A DNA stretch of 20,993 nt from IMG/VR virus record IMGVR_UViG_3300025759_000874, positions 1-20,993 of that record. One strand, 5' to 3'. The notes under the pieces are model-generated. The model was not told where the DNA came from and ran no database searches. It saw nothing but the letters and a program-made list of their open reading frames with translations. How positions within the stretch are numbered: the stretch's first letter is position 1; each line of letters starts with the position of its first letter. The position numbers were made by a program, and so were the translations under genes. This document shows, piece by piece, positions 13,418-20,993 of this stretch. This stretch comes from a virus.

Positions 13418-15054
13418 TACGTTCCAGGTCTCCCACCTTGATATGGAATGTATTCTTTACCATTTTTATCATACATTCTAAAGCTCGACATTTGAACAAA
13501 ATCACTTGGTATATTAAATAGTTTCTGTGCCATTGGCATCATCATTGGAGCACCACAGTTATAAGGTGGTACATCCATTTTAGATAACCCATTTTTTACA
13601 ATTTCATATTCAGCTTTTTGATTATCTTTATTGGTTTGCTCTACCAGTTTTTGCTCCCATTCTGTTAAACCTTCTGCTGTTCCAACCGGAAAATCGGATG
13701 GCTCTGGCGGAAATACTTTTTCAGCAAATTTCATTGCATAGATATGTTTGCAATATCGAATTTCATCCAATAAAGGAGTCCAAAAGTCTGTAATTGAAGT
13801 TATGTTATAAGATCCATCTGGATTTCTTGAACTGTCATAATCGTTATAGCTGGGCATGCCTTCTGACCTTGCACCTTCAATAGAAGGTAAAGGAGTACTT
13901 CTTGTGTATACACCACCAAAATCTCTAAACATGCCAGGGCGATCTCTTAACGCACCTCGTTGTGTATCACTGGTTGGAGTAACCTGAGGTGGTATTTCGT
14001 ATTCAGCAGATGGAGCAACCACTTCCATTGCTCTATCTTCAGTTCCTTTTGACATTGCTCGATCATCAGGAATTGGATTTCCAAAACGATCTAGTTGTGG
14101 GCGCACCGTAGGTATAGGGCCAACACCAGTAACAACTTCACCTTTATACATTCTTTCAAAACGACCTGGTTTTACGGTTGATGCTTTAGTACGTGGAAAA
14201 ATTTTATTATTATTCGTGCTCCCAAGCTGGGAAATATAAGCGTAATCTCTTCTTGTAAAGTCTTGACATGAACAACAATATCTTGTTCCAGTCATCATGA
14301 ATCGACCTAGTTGAGGACTTGTTCTTGCTGGTGTAACAAAAACAGCATCCGTGGTTGATTCAACTGAACCTTGTTTTTGTAATTTAATAATTCCAGTTGC
14401 TTCTTGCGTTTCTACAACAACGGCTTGAATATAACCATATCTTTTTTGTGTTGTTGGATCAATTGTTTCTGAAGTAATTGGAGCACCACCATCAACGACT
14501 ATTCTGGTTTCAAATATTTCACCATTCATTGGATAAAGGGGTGGTCTACCAGGTCCTGTAAACACGTATAAAGGGGCTGGTAAAGGATTAAAAATACTCC
14601 AGTTTCCTGCTAATTTAACATACCAATAATCTTTGTCCTCTGTTACTGATAATATAGATGCTTTAGTCCCTAAGCCATCATTAATATTATCTAAACGTAA
14701 ACTTCCGCCTAGTCTTACACCGGCCCAGTGCATGCCAAGTTCTTTGTTCTTAGTTGGAAAACCTTGAAAAACACCTGGTATTCTTGGTTGTTGTCCTGTT
14801 GTTGGAACAGTGCCTACAGGAACAATATAATCAAATGGATAACTATAGACTTGCCCTATAGAACTATTTGAATAAATTTCAAAACCTCTTCTCCAGCGTG
14901 ACCAAGCTGATTCTCTATTAGAACTATAAATTGAATCAGGAACTGAGCCTTTAGAAAACTCAGTTCTGATTGGTGTTATGCCTTTAGGTTCAATACTTTT
15001 TGATTTAGCAAATGAATTAAAAGAACCGAAGGAGTTTCCGTTCTTTTTTCCCAT
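13417..15054 (-). CDS. Virion structural protein with a split SWIM-like zinc motif
   Basis: A 545-residue product. Residues 1-55 are Ser/Lys-rich and probably flexible (MGKKNGNSFGSFNSFAKSKS). Residues 60-250 look beta-rich. At 258-269 it reads TRYCCSCQDFTR and at 432-442 IRYCKHIYAMK. Together these give the SWIM zinc-finger pattern CxC...CxH (Cys261, Cys263, Cys435, His437), in which the two halves are normally 6-25 residues apart; here about 170 mostly Pro/Gly/Arg-rich residues are inserted. SWIM domains bind nucleic acid or protein. The C-terminal part (443-545) includes a charged helix (EWEQKLVEQTNKDNQKAEYE). It is the largest gene between the capsid gene and the integrase-like gene, between other structural genes, with 2 bp or less to its neighbours. 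I infer a neck, portal-side or tail protein. Confidence 0.7.
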   Translation of the reverse strand: MGKKNGNSFGSFNSFAKSKSIEPKGITPIRTEFSKGSVPDSIYSSNRESAWSRWRRGFEIYSNSSIGQVYSYPFDYIVPVGTVPTTGQQPRIPGVFQGFPTKNKELGMHWAGVRLGGSLRLDNINDGLGTKASILSVTEDKDYWYVKLAGNWSIFNPLPAPLYVFTGPGRPPLYPMNGEIFETRIVVDGGAPITSETIDPTTQKRYGYIQAVVVETQEATGIIKLQKQGSVESTTDAVFVTPARTSPQLGRFMMTGTRYCCSCQDFTRRDYAYISQLGSTNNNKIFPRTKASTVKPGRFERMYKGEVVTGVGPIPTVRPQLDRFGNPIPDDRAMSKGTEDRAMEVVAPSAEYEIPPQVTPTSDTQRGALRDRPGMFRDFGGVYTRSTPLPSIEGARSEGMPSYNDYDSSRNPDGSYNITSITDFWTPLLDEIRYCKHIYAMKFAEKVFPPEPSDFPVGTAEGLTEWEQKLVEQTNKDNQKAEYEIVKNGLSKMDVPPYNCGAPMMMPMAQKLFNIPSDFVQMSSFRMYDKNGKEYIPYQGGRPGT

Positions 15055-15056
15055 GA

Positions 15057-15821
15057 TTAGAAGAAACCGCCTTGCGCTGAAACATGAAGACCGTTGGTAT
15101 AACCACTGGGGAAAGGACCATCAGGAACCACGCCAACATAAATACGGTCACCTTTCTCTAAATAAATGCCTTTATTTCTAAGAGGAACACCATTTGTTAA
15201 GCTTGAAGTATCCCCTGCTTGTGGCATGGGATAAGCAACTTCAGGCATTACATCAGAACAATCAACTTGTTGTGTGTTAGCCGGAACAGTTTTTGAAAAT
15301 AAAATTTGATAATCACCACTTGCGGGAATAGGCGTCGTGGTTCCTCTTGTGTGGTAAAAAACAACTCTTACAGGATCTTGTTGACCATATGCAACACCTT
15401 CATAGGTAAAACCAGATGCAACTGTATAAGTTAAACCACCAAGTAAACCGGTAACTGCAGACGCACCTGTGTATTTGTAATATCCATAACCAGAGGTTGG
15501 TGCGCCTGTAGCAGTGATATCAGAAATTAAAACAACTTGACCACTAGAAATAGAAACAGCATTGCCAGAGGAAGCTGTTGTTAGTGTGTAATCAGGTGCT
15601 CTAGTTGCATCATCTCTAATAATAGAAATAGAATCAACGACTCCACCATTATTATTGTCTTCGGTTAACTCTGCATCCATATCAACAAGAATGGATGGTG
15701 CTTGACCACCTTGCACAAACAATGTGGAAGTACTGCCAACGGTTTGTGTAGTTAGTCTTACTGAATCAAACAGCGGTCTATCTACAAGTAAAGGCTGTTT
15801 ATTGGTGGAAGTTGAAGACAC
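15057..15821 (-). CDS. Putative virion structural protein, beta-rich
   Basis: A 254-residue product from a GTG at 15821 (SSTSTNKQPLLVDRPLFDSV after the start), preceded by AGATAACC. It is rich in Thr, Ser, Gly and Val with alternating hydrophobic strands, no membrane segment and few Lys, typical of a beta-sandwich virion component. The C-terminal part reads NKGIYLEKGDRIYVGVVPDG, resembling tail or baseplate-type surface proteins in which a gel-like sheet ends the chain. It is separated by 2 bp from the 545-residue gene downstream and 30 bp from the gene upstream. No named family is recognised; the structural role is inferred from context and composition. Confidence 0.7.
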   Translation of the reverse strand: MSSTSTNKQPLLVDRPLFDSVRLTTQTVGSTSTLFVQGGQAPSILVDMDAELTEDNNNGGVVDSISIIRDDATRAPDYTLTTASSGNAVSISSGQVVLISDITATGAPTSGYGYYKYTGASAVTGLLGGLTYTVASGFTYEGVAYGQQDPVRVVFYHTRGTTTPIPASGDYQILFSKTVPANTQQVDCSDVMPEVAYPMPQAGDTSSLTNGVPLRNKGIYLEKGDRIYVGVVPDGPFPSGYTNGLHVSAQGGFF

Positions 15822-15851
15822 GGTTATCTATATTGTTTTTTTAATTATAGC

Positions 15852-16142
15852 TTATGCCATTTGATTAAACAGTGATTGGAATTGATTAAATTCCTTTAAT
15901 CCATCCTGTGTTGCAGTTTCAAATAAACTTTCTGGATTTACTTGCATGTTAAAAAAATCTTGAAATGACTGACCATAATTATTTGTATCAGGCCGAAATT
16001 TAAAACGTGCAGCAGCAATAGTCTGTGTTATTTTTTGTGGATCAAAAGGATAATAAGAAATCAACCTTGATCGATTAAGTTCTCCCGGTGTATAGTCTGT
16101 AGACCCTTGATCTACATAATCAGCAAATGAACTTAAGTTCAT
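15852..16142 (-). CDS. Small putative virion-associated protein
   Basis: A 96-residue product, MNLSSFADYVDQGSTDYTPG to EFNQFQSLFNQMA. It is rich in Phe, Asn and Gln and probably helical. Its ATG overlaps the TGA of the transglycosylase gene (ATGA), so the two are translationally coupled. The C-terminal Gln/Phe-rich helix resembles the C-terminus of the transglycosylase protein (TLFQQMGAMFQ), which may mean that both dock onto a shared partner; this is speculation. No family is recognised. Confidence 0.65.
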   Translation of the reverse strand: MNLSSFADYVDQGSTDYTPGELNRSRLISYYPFDPQKITQTIAAARFKFRPDTNNYGQSFQDFFNMQVNPESLFETATQDGLKEFNQFQSLFNQMA

Positions 16143-16831
16143 TGGAACATTGCTCCCATTTGTTGAAACAAAGTCATCGGATCTATTAAAGGTCTTTGTT
16201 GTAATACTTGATTTAATAAATTATTACTCATAATATCTGCAATACTTTTACGTTTTTCTGTTTTTTTAGAGTCACCCAAAGAAATATTAATATTAATAGG
16301 AATACCATCAGCAGTTGTAGCTGTGGTGGTATTTGAATAGGGTTGGTCTGGATCTACCAGGTTTTGGTTAAATGCCTCTGTTCCAGTAAGATTAGAAGCT
16401 CCTAATAATTGTTCTGATTGTTTATATAAATCTCCACCGCGAGCCATTCTTGGTGCAGCAGAGGCTACACTAGTCTTATTGCTATCTTGTGCGTAAATAT
16501 TTGCATTAGGATTACCGCCTAACACAGTTGCATAGGCTTTTTGAATACCCATGCCTGGTTTAAATCCTCTTCCTCTAAAAAATCTTTCTACGTGTGGCAT
16601 TTGTTCTGCCACAGTATAATTACCAATCTTGTTAGGATTTAAACCAACTTCTTGTCTTTCTGGGCCACCAAATTGAATTAAACCGTAATAATTATTACCG
16701 CCTCCTCCCCAAACATTAGGGCGAAATCCCGACTCTTGAAGAATCAAAGCTCCCAGTTCATTGGGATCCATTCTTAAATTACGAGCTACTGCGCGAACAG
16801 CTTCTTTGTCTGCTTGAGTTAAATTTGCCAT
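16139..16831 (-). CDS. SLT-type lytic transglycosylase-like virion protein
   Basis: A 230-residue product. Residues 12-56 form a lysozyme-like fold of the SLT (soluble lytic transglycosylase) type: VRAVARNLRMDPNELGALIL, then QESGF with the catalytic Glu33, and NNYYGLIQFGG at 46-56 for the conserved G-[L/I]-x-Q motif. VAEQMPHVERFFRG follows the family's later helix. Residues 130-230 are a low-complexity tail with Thr-rich and Leu/Gln-rich segments. The gene sits inside the virion cluster, not with the endolysin, and is coupled at both ends (TAATG and ATGA). It is therefore probably packaged in the particle and used to open a local hole in host peptidoglycan during genome delivery. Confidence 0.8.
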   Translation of the reverse strand: MANLTQADKEAVRAVARNLRMDPNELGALILQESGFRPNVWGGGGNNYYGLIQFGGPERQEVGLNPNKIGNYTVAEQMPHVERFFRGRGFKPGMGIQKAYATVLGGNPNANIYAQDSNKTSVASAAPRMARGGDLYKQSEQLLGASNLTGTEAFNQNLVDPDQPYSNTTTATTADGIPININISLGDSKKTEKRKSIADIMSNNLLNQVLQQRPLIDPMTLFQQMGAMFQ

Positions 16832-18108
16832 TACTTTGTGCCCCCTCCAAACTTGCTAAGTTTTCTTAGAAACTCTTGTGCTTTATCTTTTTGATCTTCT
16901 GGTAACCCAATATTTGTTTGATCGCCTAAAGAAGGAATTCCTTGATAACCATAAGAAGGATTTGTTAGATTTAATTGAGGGACATTGGTAACAGGAGGAA
17001 CATAAGCTCCACTATAAGGACTAACATTTACTCCTGGCATTTGATTACCAAATGCTGCACTAGGATTGAAATTTATTCCAGCTTGAGCAGGCTGAGGCAA
17101 TCCCATTTGTGCTAACAAAGGATTAAAAGTACCAATGGTTTCTGCTCTTCTTTGTTCTGGTGTACCGTATTTTTCTTGGTGGATACGCATGCCAAGTTCA
17201 TCAAGAACTTGATAATCTTCTGGTGTTTTAGCTTTAGCTTTTAAATTCATGTATTCTTGCATGGCACCAGCGTTTCCTGCTTGCTGACCAGGGACTGGTG
17301 GTGCTGTGATAACAGGATCAGGAAGGTTAGGAGGTATGGGGGCTTGCTGACCAGGGAACCCTGCACCTGGTCTAAACTGTTCAGCACCTAAACCTGCTTC
17401 AAGTTCTGTTCTTTTATAGTCTTCAGGGAAACGAACTACTCTGGGCGAAGCTTGATAAGAAGCCAACGCTTCGGAATATTGCCGGGATAATTTAGGGTCT
17501 TTAATACGTTCTCTTGTTTGTTTATCAGTTAAACCAAGAGGATTGTTTAAGTCGTGTTGTAGTATTGTTGTTACTGCACTAACAGGAGCACTAAAAAGAT
17601 AACTTAACCCTCGTCCAAGAATATTTTGTACTCCTGCACCTGTAATAGCTCCAACAGGGGCAGGAACAGGAGAACGAGGTACATTTGTTGGTAGTCCCCC
17701 TTTCATAAATTGTCTTGCTAAAGCAGGATCACGAATGTAAGGAGCCCCGAATGTATTTGGAGCTGGACCTGAAATAGTTGGTCTAATAACAGGAGGACGA
17801 GGGGTACCAATTCCAACAGTTGGTGCTGTAATACCACGACCCAGGGGATTTGCACTGTTAATATTAAAACCCGTAATAGGATTTTGTGGATTAACTCCTC
17901 TTGATTGTGCTACAGCTTGCTGTACAGCGCCTGTTAAATTTCTTGCAGTGGCTTGCGCACTCCTACCAGTATCACTAACAATTCTATTAAACTGGCCTAT
18001 AGCATCCGTAGACAATCTACCTGGATCCCTTATAGTTTGAATAACTTCTTTAGGAACGCCTCCTCTTGCTAAAGCGTCCGATAGCCATCGAAAATTTGTA
18101 ATAGGCAT
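16831..18108 (-). CDS. Gly/Pro/Asn-rich putative virion protein
   Basis: A 425-residue product. The N-terminus (MPITNFRWLSDALARGGVPK) is helical. Residues 60-150 are rich in Pro, Gly and Asn with little regular structure. A short hydrophobic stretch (residues 165-190, YLFSAPVSAVTTILQ) may be amphipathic. A charged helical segment near 280-320 (EYMNLKAKAKTPEDYQVLDE) is followed by another Pro/Gly-rich part. No enzyme motif is seen. Both ends share bases with neighbouring genes (TAATG), and it lies between the putative connector and the transglycosylase-like gene. Internal or ejection proteins often look like this, but assignment rests on position. Confidence 0.65.
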   Translation of the reverse strand: MPITNFRWLSDALARGGVPKEVIQTIRDPGRLSTDAIGQFNRIVSDTGRSAQATARNLTGAVQQAVAQSRGVNPQNPITGFNINSANPLGRGITAPTVGIGTPRPPVIRPTISGPAPNTFGAPYIRDPALARQFMKGGLPTNVPRSPVPAPVGAITGAGVQNILGRGLSYLFSAPVSAVTTILQHDLNNPLGLTDKQTRERIKDPKLSRQYSEALASYQASPRVVRFPEDYKRTELEAGLGAEQFRPGAGFPGQQAPIPPNLPDPVITAPPVPGQQAGNAGAMQEYMNLKAKAKTPEDYQVLDELGMRIHQEKYGTPEQRRAETIGTFNPLLAQMGLPQPAQAGINFNPSAAFGNQMPGVNVSPYSGAYVPPVTNVPQLNLTNPSYGYQGIPSLGDQTNIGLPEDQKDKAQEFLRKLSKFGGGTK

Positions 18109-18569
18109 TAGCGGGCAACCTCACGTAAATACAAACGGGAACCAACAGCAGTGTCAGCAGGACCAGGTAATGCCTGGATAAATTCAGCGCCAGATCGATC
18201 AAACCGATACCGTGCCTGGAATGGATCCTTGTAGTTTGGAACGTACAGGATGCCAGCAAGACGATTGGTTTCGTATAAATAAATTTCGTCCCAAACTTTT
18301 AATGCTTCTTTTGCATTACTAGATCGGATCGTTCTATCAACGTCACCAGCAATCGTTTCTAAACGAGTAGAAGGAGTAGATGCAACTTCAGTTTTCTTTT
18401 CTGCCGTATCACAACGGCCAATTTGAATAATGATTTTGTCGTAAAAGAAAGAATCAGGTACTGTATTCATTGCTTCTTCTAGCCTGGCATAATCACCAGC
18501 TGGTACAGAAACCGTGAAGTATCCCAAATGATACCTTACCCTGCTTTTATCAAAATCAGAAAGTTGCAC
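18108..18569 (-). CDS. Putative head-tail connector or neck protein
   Basis: A 153-residue product from a GTG at 18569 (QLSDFDKSRVRYHLGYFTVS after the start), with AGATAACA directly before it, nearly the same context as the GTG start at 15821. It is a mixed alpha/beta protein: an acidic-basic helix near 25-37 (DYARLEEAMNTV), a strand pattern FYDKIIIQIGRCD and a central helix with many Arg/Glu. The first residues and the size resemble small connector or head-completion proteins encoded just downstream of capsid genes, but I cannot assign a family. It is the first gene after the terminator-like palindrome 18611-18632. Confidence 0.6.
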   Translation of the reverse strand: MQLSDFDKSRVRYHLGYFTVSVPAGDYARLEEAMNTVPDSFFYDKIIIQIGRCDTAEKKTEVASTPSTRLETIAGDVDRTIRSSNAKEALKVWDEIYLYETNRLAGILYVPNYKDPFQARYRFDRSGAEFIQALPGPADTAVGSRLYLREVAR

Positions 18570-18610
18570 TGTTATCTCTTGCTATCAACTAATTATAAAT
18601 TGTTATAATC

Positions 18611-18632
18611 AAAAGCCCCGCATATGCGGGGC
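18611..18632 (-). terminator. Rho-independent terminator-like palindrome after the capsid genes
   Basis: An 18-bp perfect palindrome (GCCCCGCATATGCGGGGC, 18615-18632) is followed on the minus strand by TTTTGATTAT. It begins 6 bp after the stop of the helix-hairpin-helix gene. It would end or reduce transcription after the capsid-head genes and so set a higher dose of capsid mRNA than of the genes downstream. Confidence 0.8.
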
Positions 18633-18638
18633 AATAAA

Positions 18639-19049
18639 TCAAATCCTAATAAGATTTGCTGAAAAGACAGAATCCCAATCGACTCTTTTAATTTGTCTCA
18701 ACTGCTCAAGGTTGCTAAACTTTTCACCCGATAAAGACATCTGAAGATCTTTGATTTCCTTGGCAGTCTTAATGCCGATTCCTTTTACATGATCAGCAAT
18801 CATTTGTGCAGTTGCATTGTTAATGCTTAATCGTGTTTCAGGAGGAAATGTCCTAGGTTCTTCTTTTGCAGCTTTATCTTTGACTTGAAGTGTCTTAACG
18901 GCTGTGGTTGCTGGTTTATCTTCTACTAACTCATTTTTATAAGCTGTAAAGACTCGATCATCTTGATCTTTAACCATAAACCAATCGCCGTCATCCCACT
19001 CAGTAACAACTGTTACCCGAGCACCTGTTTTTGTGTGTTGATAAAGCAT
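18639..19049 (-). CDS. Helix-hairpin-helix domain protein in the head gene cluster
   Basis: A 136-residue product. Residues 1-42 resemble a small SH3/KOW-like beta barrel (MLYQHTKTGARVTVVTEWDD, then GDWFMVKD and VFTAYKNELV). Residues 45-72 are a charged linker. Residues 73-130 hold a helix-hairpin-helix pair (LSINNATAQMIADHVKGIGI, with the GIG hairpin at 90-92, and KEIKDL, then FSNLEQLRQIKRVDW), the fold seen in ComEA-type non-specific DNA-binding proteins. In the cluster it sits between the capsid-associated gene and the putative connector. I infer a role at the packaged-DNA/portal side, in head completion. A strong hairpin abuts its ATG and a terminator follows its stop. Confidence 0.75.
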   Translation of the reverse strand: MLYQHTKTGARVTVVTEWDDGDWFMVKDQDDRVFTAYKNELVEDKPATTAVKTLQVKDKAAKEEPRTFPPETRLSINNATAQMIADHVKGIGIKTAKEIKDLQMSLSGEKFSNLEQLRQIKRVDWDSVFSANLIRI

Positions 19050-19078
19050 TAGGACCAGATATTTAATACCTGGTCCTA
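19050..19078 (-). promoter_or_regulatory. Hairpin directly abutting the start codon of 18639-19049
   Basis: A 9-bp perfect inverted repeat TAGGACCAG / CTGGTCCTA encloses an 11-nt loop. In the mRNA the 3' arm ends one base before the ATG. The 5' arm holds AGGA, the only Shine-Dalgarno-like sequence near the start, so the site is paired in the folded form. No U-tract follows, so this is more likely translational control or RNA processing than termination. Confidence 0.5.
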
Positions 19079-19092
19079 GTTTACCTCATCTA

Positions 19093-19872
19093 TCAGGAAA
19101 CGGTGCGAGCAGGAATGTAGGCTTCGATATCTTCGTAGCCGGGGGCGCTGTCGGCTTGGAAGTAACATGCTTCCACCACCAGATAGCCTTTCAGGCCTGC
19201 GTCTGCATCAGCAGCAGAGATCTGAATAGCAGCACCGGTAGCCGTAGCATTTGCCGTTGCTTTAGAGAACACAGAATAAGTTTCTGCACTCGTAATTGCA
19301 CGATAAACATTGTCAGCGGTAACACCAGCGGCCCCGGTTGCAGTCAACACAGGCACACTGCTTAACGCAGAATCACCAGCTGCATAGAAACCACCAGCAC
19401 CGGAAGCTAAGTTGGCTTGAGCAACGCCTTCACCAACGCCACTAGCGGCAACGGGAGCACCGCCATTGTTGCGACCAAAAGAAATTACAGCGGAAGTGCT
19501 GTAAACACCAGATGCCACACGATTATCGCCCCAACCGGATGCAACCGAAATGGTTGCACGATAAATATATGCAGGTTGCGCGGCACTACCAGAAATCACC
19601 ATGCCGGTGATGTCAGGACGGGTGTCATCGTTTCTATAAGGAGAAGGAACGATTACATTGCCAATACCGTTAACAGCGGTCGTACCGCTACCAACCTCGA
19701 CATAGCCGCGTTGCTGAAAATAACGATAACCAGGAGTAGCCAACACAGAAGTGGGGCCGCCTAAAGAAGCGTTATTAGTACCATCATCGTTGGTATCGAT
19801 GTTTTTATACCAACCATTAAGAGCCGAGGTTTGGTTACCCGGATAGATTTTTTTTGCAGATAAGTAGCTCAT
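19093..19872 (-). CDS. Putative capsid decoration or capsid-associated structural protein
   Basis: A 259-residue product directly downstream of the major capsid gene (34-bp gap), with AGGAAAA 5 nt before the ATG. It is rich in Ala, Gly, Ser, Thr and Val, with repeated beta-strand patterns (GMVISGSAAQPAYIYRATIS and GAAGVTADNVYRAITSAETY) and no membrane segment. Codon use is GC-rich like that of the capsid gene and unlike the rest of the window, which suggests high expression. The position next to the capsid gene, size and composition fit a capsid surface decoration protein or a second abundant head protein. The family cannot be named by eye. The hairpin at 19050-19078 follows its stop. Confidence 0.7.
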   Translation of the reverse strand: MSYLSAKKIYPGNQTSALNGWYKNIDTNDDGTNNASLGGPTSVLATPGYRYFQQRGYVEVGSGTTAVNGIGNVIVPSPYRNDDTRPDITGMVISGSAAQPAYIYRATISVASGWGDNRVASGVYSTSAVISFGRNNGGAPVAASGVGEGVAQANLASGAGGFYAAGDSALSSVPVLTATGAAGVTADNVYRAITSAETYSVFSKATANATATGAAIQISAADADAGLKGYLVVEACYFQADSAPGYEDIEAYIPARTVS

Positions 19873-19906
19873 CTATTTTTCCTATGTATGTTTACTTGAC
19901 TAAAAA

Positions 19907-20993
19907 TCAAACTGTGCCGTCATCTTGAACAAAGCTATAAGCATTGGTCACAAAGTCCTTATTCAGGATTTCAAAACCTGCGTACAGTTGCCAAATCAAG
20001 ATGATGAAGCGGCTAAAGTCATCGTTGTTGTTAATAAGCACTTGAGCGTTAGGACCGCCCACACCAACACCAACGGACTGAGGACCAAAGAAGAAGCCTT
20101 GTGAAACTTCCTTGGAAGCATAGCTGGAGCCGTTATCGAAGGAAGCAGTAACGTTCTTAGTCGGGAAGTTGGTGGACTCGAAGAACTTCACACCTTCAAA
20201 CTGGACGCCAGTAGGCATCACAGGCTCACCAGCCAGGAAGTAACCTTGACCAGCCTGGGGACCCATGTAGAAGCTGGCATTGTTAGGCATCATGGGGTTG
20301 CCCATGTACATGCCTTGGCCAGGAGCACCAGCGTAACGAGCGATCTCACGGAAGTCAGGATCACGACGCAGATGCATCATGAACACGGGATCGCAAATGC
20401 AACGATACAAACCGTCAGCAAAGGTAGGAACGTTGCGCTTACGCAGATCCTTAACAACAGTCAGCAGGTCAGTACGCACTGAGAACTGTTGTACTTGGCT
20501 GCCATATTCATCGGTGGTGTAGGAAACACGACCGGAAGAATCCTTAGTCTTGCCACCAGCGAAATAGTAACCACCTTGGGAGCTAGAAGCAGCACCATTG
20601 GCTTCAGACTTAGCGAGTTCATCAAGGAACACGCGATCACGCCAACGACGATAGTCATCCAGCAACGTTAAGGAGCCGATCGACTGGTGGAACATATTCA
20701 GATTACCGGTGTCCAGCAGCAGGCGCTGGGCGGTAATCAGAGTTTCACGAGCAATCTTAAAGGTAGAAGGCTGGGTGGGATCACCCGGATCTGCAGGGCC
20801 GGTGTATTCCTTCAGCACAACAAGCACCTTCTCCTTGGTGATGTTGCGGCTGTTAGCAGTACCAATGGTTTGGTCAGCAATACGCTCACGGCTGTCCTTG
20901 GTACCAGGAGTACCCCAGAACTTATAGCGGTCTAACTGAACGGTTTGACCAGGTTGGCGGGTGAAGTCATGAACAACAACCGGCTCAACGGCC
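19907..20993 (-). CDS. Major capsid protein, HK97-fold type (N-terminus beyond right edge)
   Basis: The frame is open from the right edge (first full codon at 20992) to the TGA at 19907, giving 361 visible residues. There is an internal GTG at 20827 but the frame continues upstream, so this is not the start. The first visible part reads AVEPVVVHDFTRQPGQTVQL and KFWGTPGTKDSRERIADQTI, the layout of the N-terminal arm and E-loop of N4-gp56-like capsid proteins. Later, GLYRCICDPVFMMHLRRDPD and FREIARYAG resemble the P-domain 'cannot-place' segment, and FSRFIILIWQLYAGFEILNK, FVTNAYSFVQ matches the C-terminal A-domain strand of HK97-fold capsids. Codon use is strongly GC-rich. It is the first visible gene of the late structural run. 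The capsid assignment is firm; the subfamily is tentative. Confidence 0.8.
   Translation of the reverse strand, partial: AVEPVVVHDFTRQPGQTVQLDRYKFWGTPGTKDSRERIADQTIGTANSRNITKEKVLVVLKEYTGPADPGDPTQPSTFKIARETLITAQRLLLDTGNLNMFHQSIGSLTLLDDYRRWRDRVFLDELAKSEANGAASSSQGGYYFAGGKTKDSSGRVSYTTDEYGSQVQQFSVRTDLLTVVKDLRKRNVPTFADGLYRCICDPVFMMHLRRDPDFREIARYAGAPGQGMYMGNPMMPNNASFYMGPQAGQGYFLAGEPVMPTGVQFEGVKFFESTNFPTKNVTASFDNGSSYASKEVSQGFFFGPQSVGVGVGGPNAQVLINNNDDFSRFIILIWQLYAGFEILNKDFVTNAYSFVQDDGTV

Noticed and set aside
20827-20827. GTG at 20827 as start of the capsid gene
   Set aside because: The same frame continues for 55 more codons to the window edge with capsid-like sequence, so the gene is simply cut by the edge.
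19156-20935. Plus-strand and second minus-strand ORFs across the capsid genes
   Set aside because: GC-rich DNA makes chance ORFs longer; the capsid frame has the family features and continuous codon bias.

Overview
The window looks like part of a tailed double-stranded DNA phage genome (Caudoviricetes) that infects a phycobilisome-containing cyanobacterium. Three things support this: an HK97-type major capsid protein and a compact virion gene cluster, two peptidoglycan-degrading enzymes, and a small gene whose product closely resembles NblA, the phycobilisome-degradation adaptor known from some freshwater cyanophages. Most of the DNA is AT-rich. The capsid end (from about 19,080 on) and a short island around 5,860-6,070 are clearly richer in GC. 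I cannot name the phage or its genus. No tRNA, rRNA, CRISPR array, insertion sequence or reverse transcriptase was seen.

Layout. (1) 1-2437, minus strand: the N-terminal 812 codons of a repetitive tail-fibre-like protein that runs off the left edge, preceded by a small coiled-coil/membrane protein (2486-2845). (2) 2863-6316, plus strand: an early/middle-type operon with an excisionase-like HTH protein, two unknowns, a phage-type DNA adenine methyltransferase homologue with a degenerate catalytic motif, a dCTP deaminase, an unknown and a DUF3310 protein. One minus-strand gene (5313-5651) is inserted. (3) 6349-12360, minus strand: in transcription order an HNH nuclease, a 1247-residue putative virion protein, three very small genes, a T4-type endolysin, the NblA-like gene and a conserved small phage protein. 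(4) 12484-13096: an excisionase-like HTH gene on plus, meeting tail-to-tail a minus-strand integrase-like protein that seems to have lost its catalytic residues. (5) 13205-20993, minus strand: capsid and virion genes. These run major capsid protein (N-terminus off the right edge), a probable capsid-associated protein, a helix-hairpin-helix protein, a putative connector, a Gly/Pro-rich protein, an SLT-type transglycosylase and several virion proteins.

How it fits together. The minus-strand genes are packed with ATGA and TAATG stop/start overlaps, so translation is probably coupled within late transcripts. Three convincing hairpin terminators or terminator-like palindromes split the transcription units: 6326-6348 (bidirectional), 12834-12866 (plus) and 18611-18632 (minus). 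The plus block supplies nucleotide metabolism and DNA modification. The late block builds the particle, degrades peptidoglycan on entry and exit, and probably dismantles the host light-harvesting antenna.

No stretch longer than 300 bases lacks a gene. The two largest gaps are 12361-12483 and 13097-13204, and both are described. Points most worth a second look: the integrase relic and its antisense terminator, a -1 slippery heptamer in the exact phase to join 5709-6065 to the DUF3310 frame, a split SWIM-like zinc motif in a virion protein, the NblA-like gene, and the atypical methyltransferase motif.
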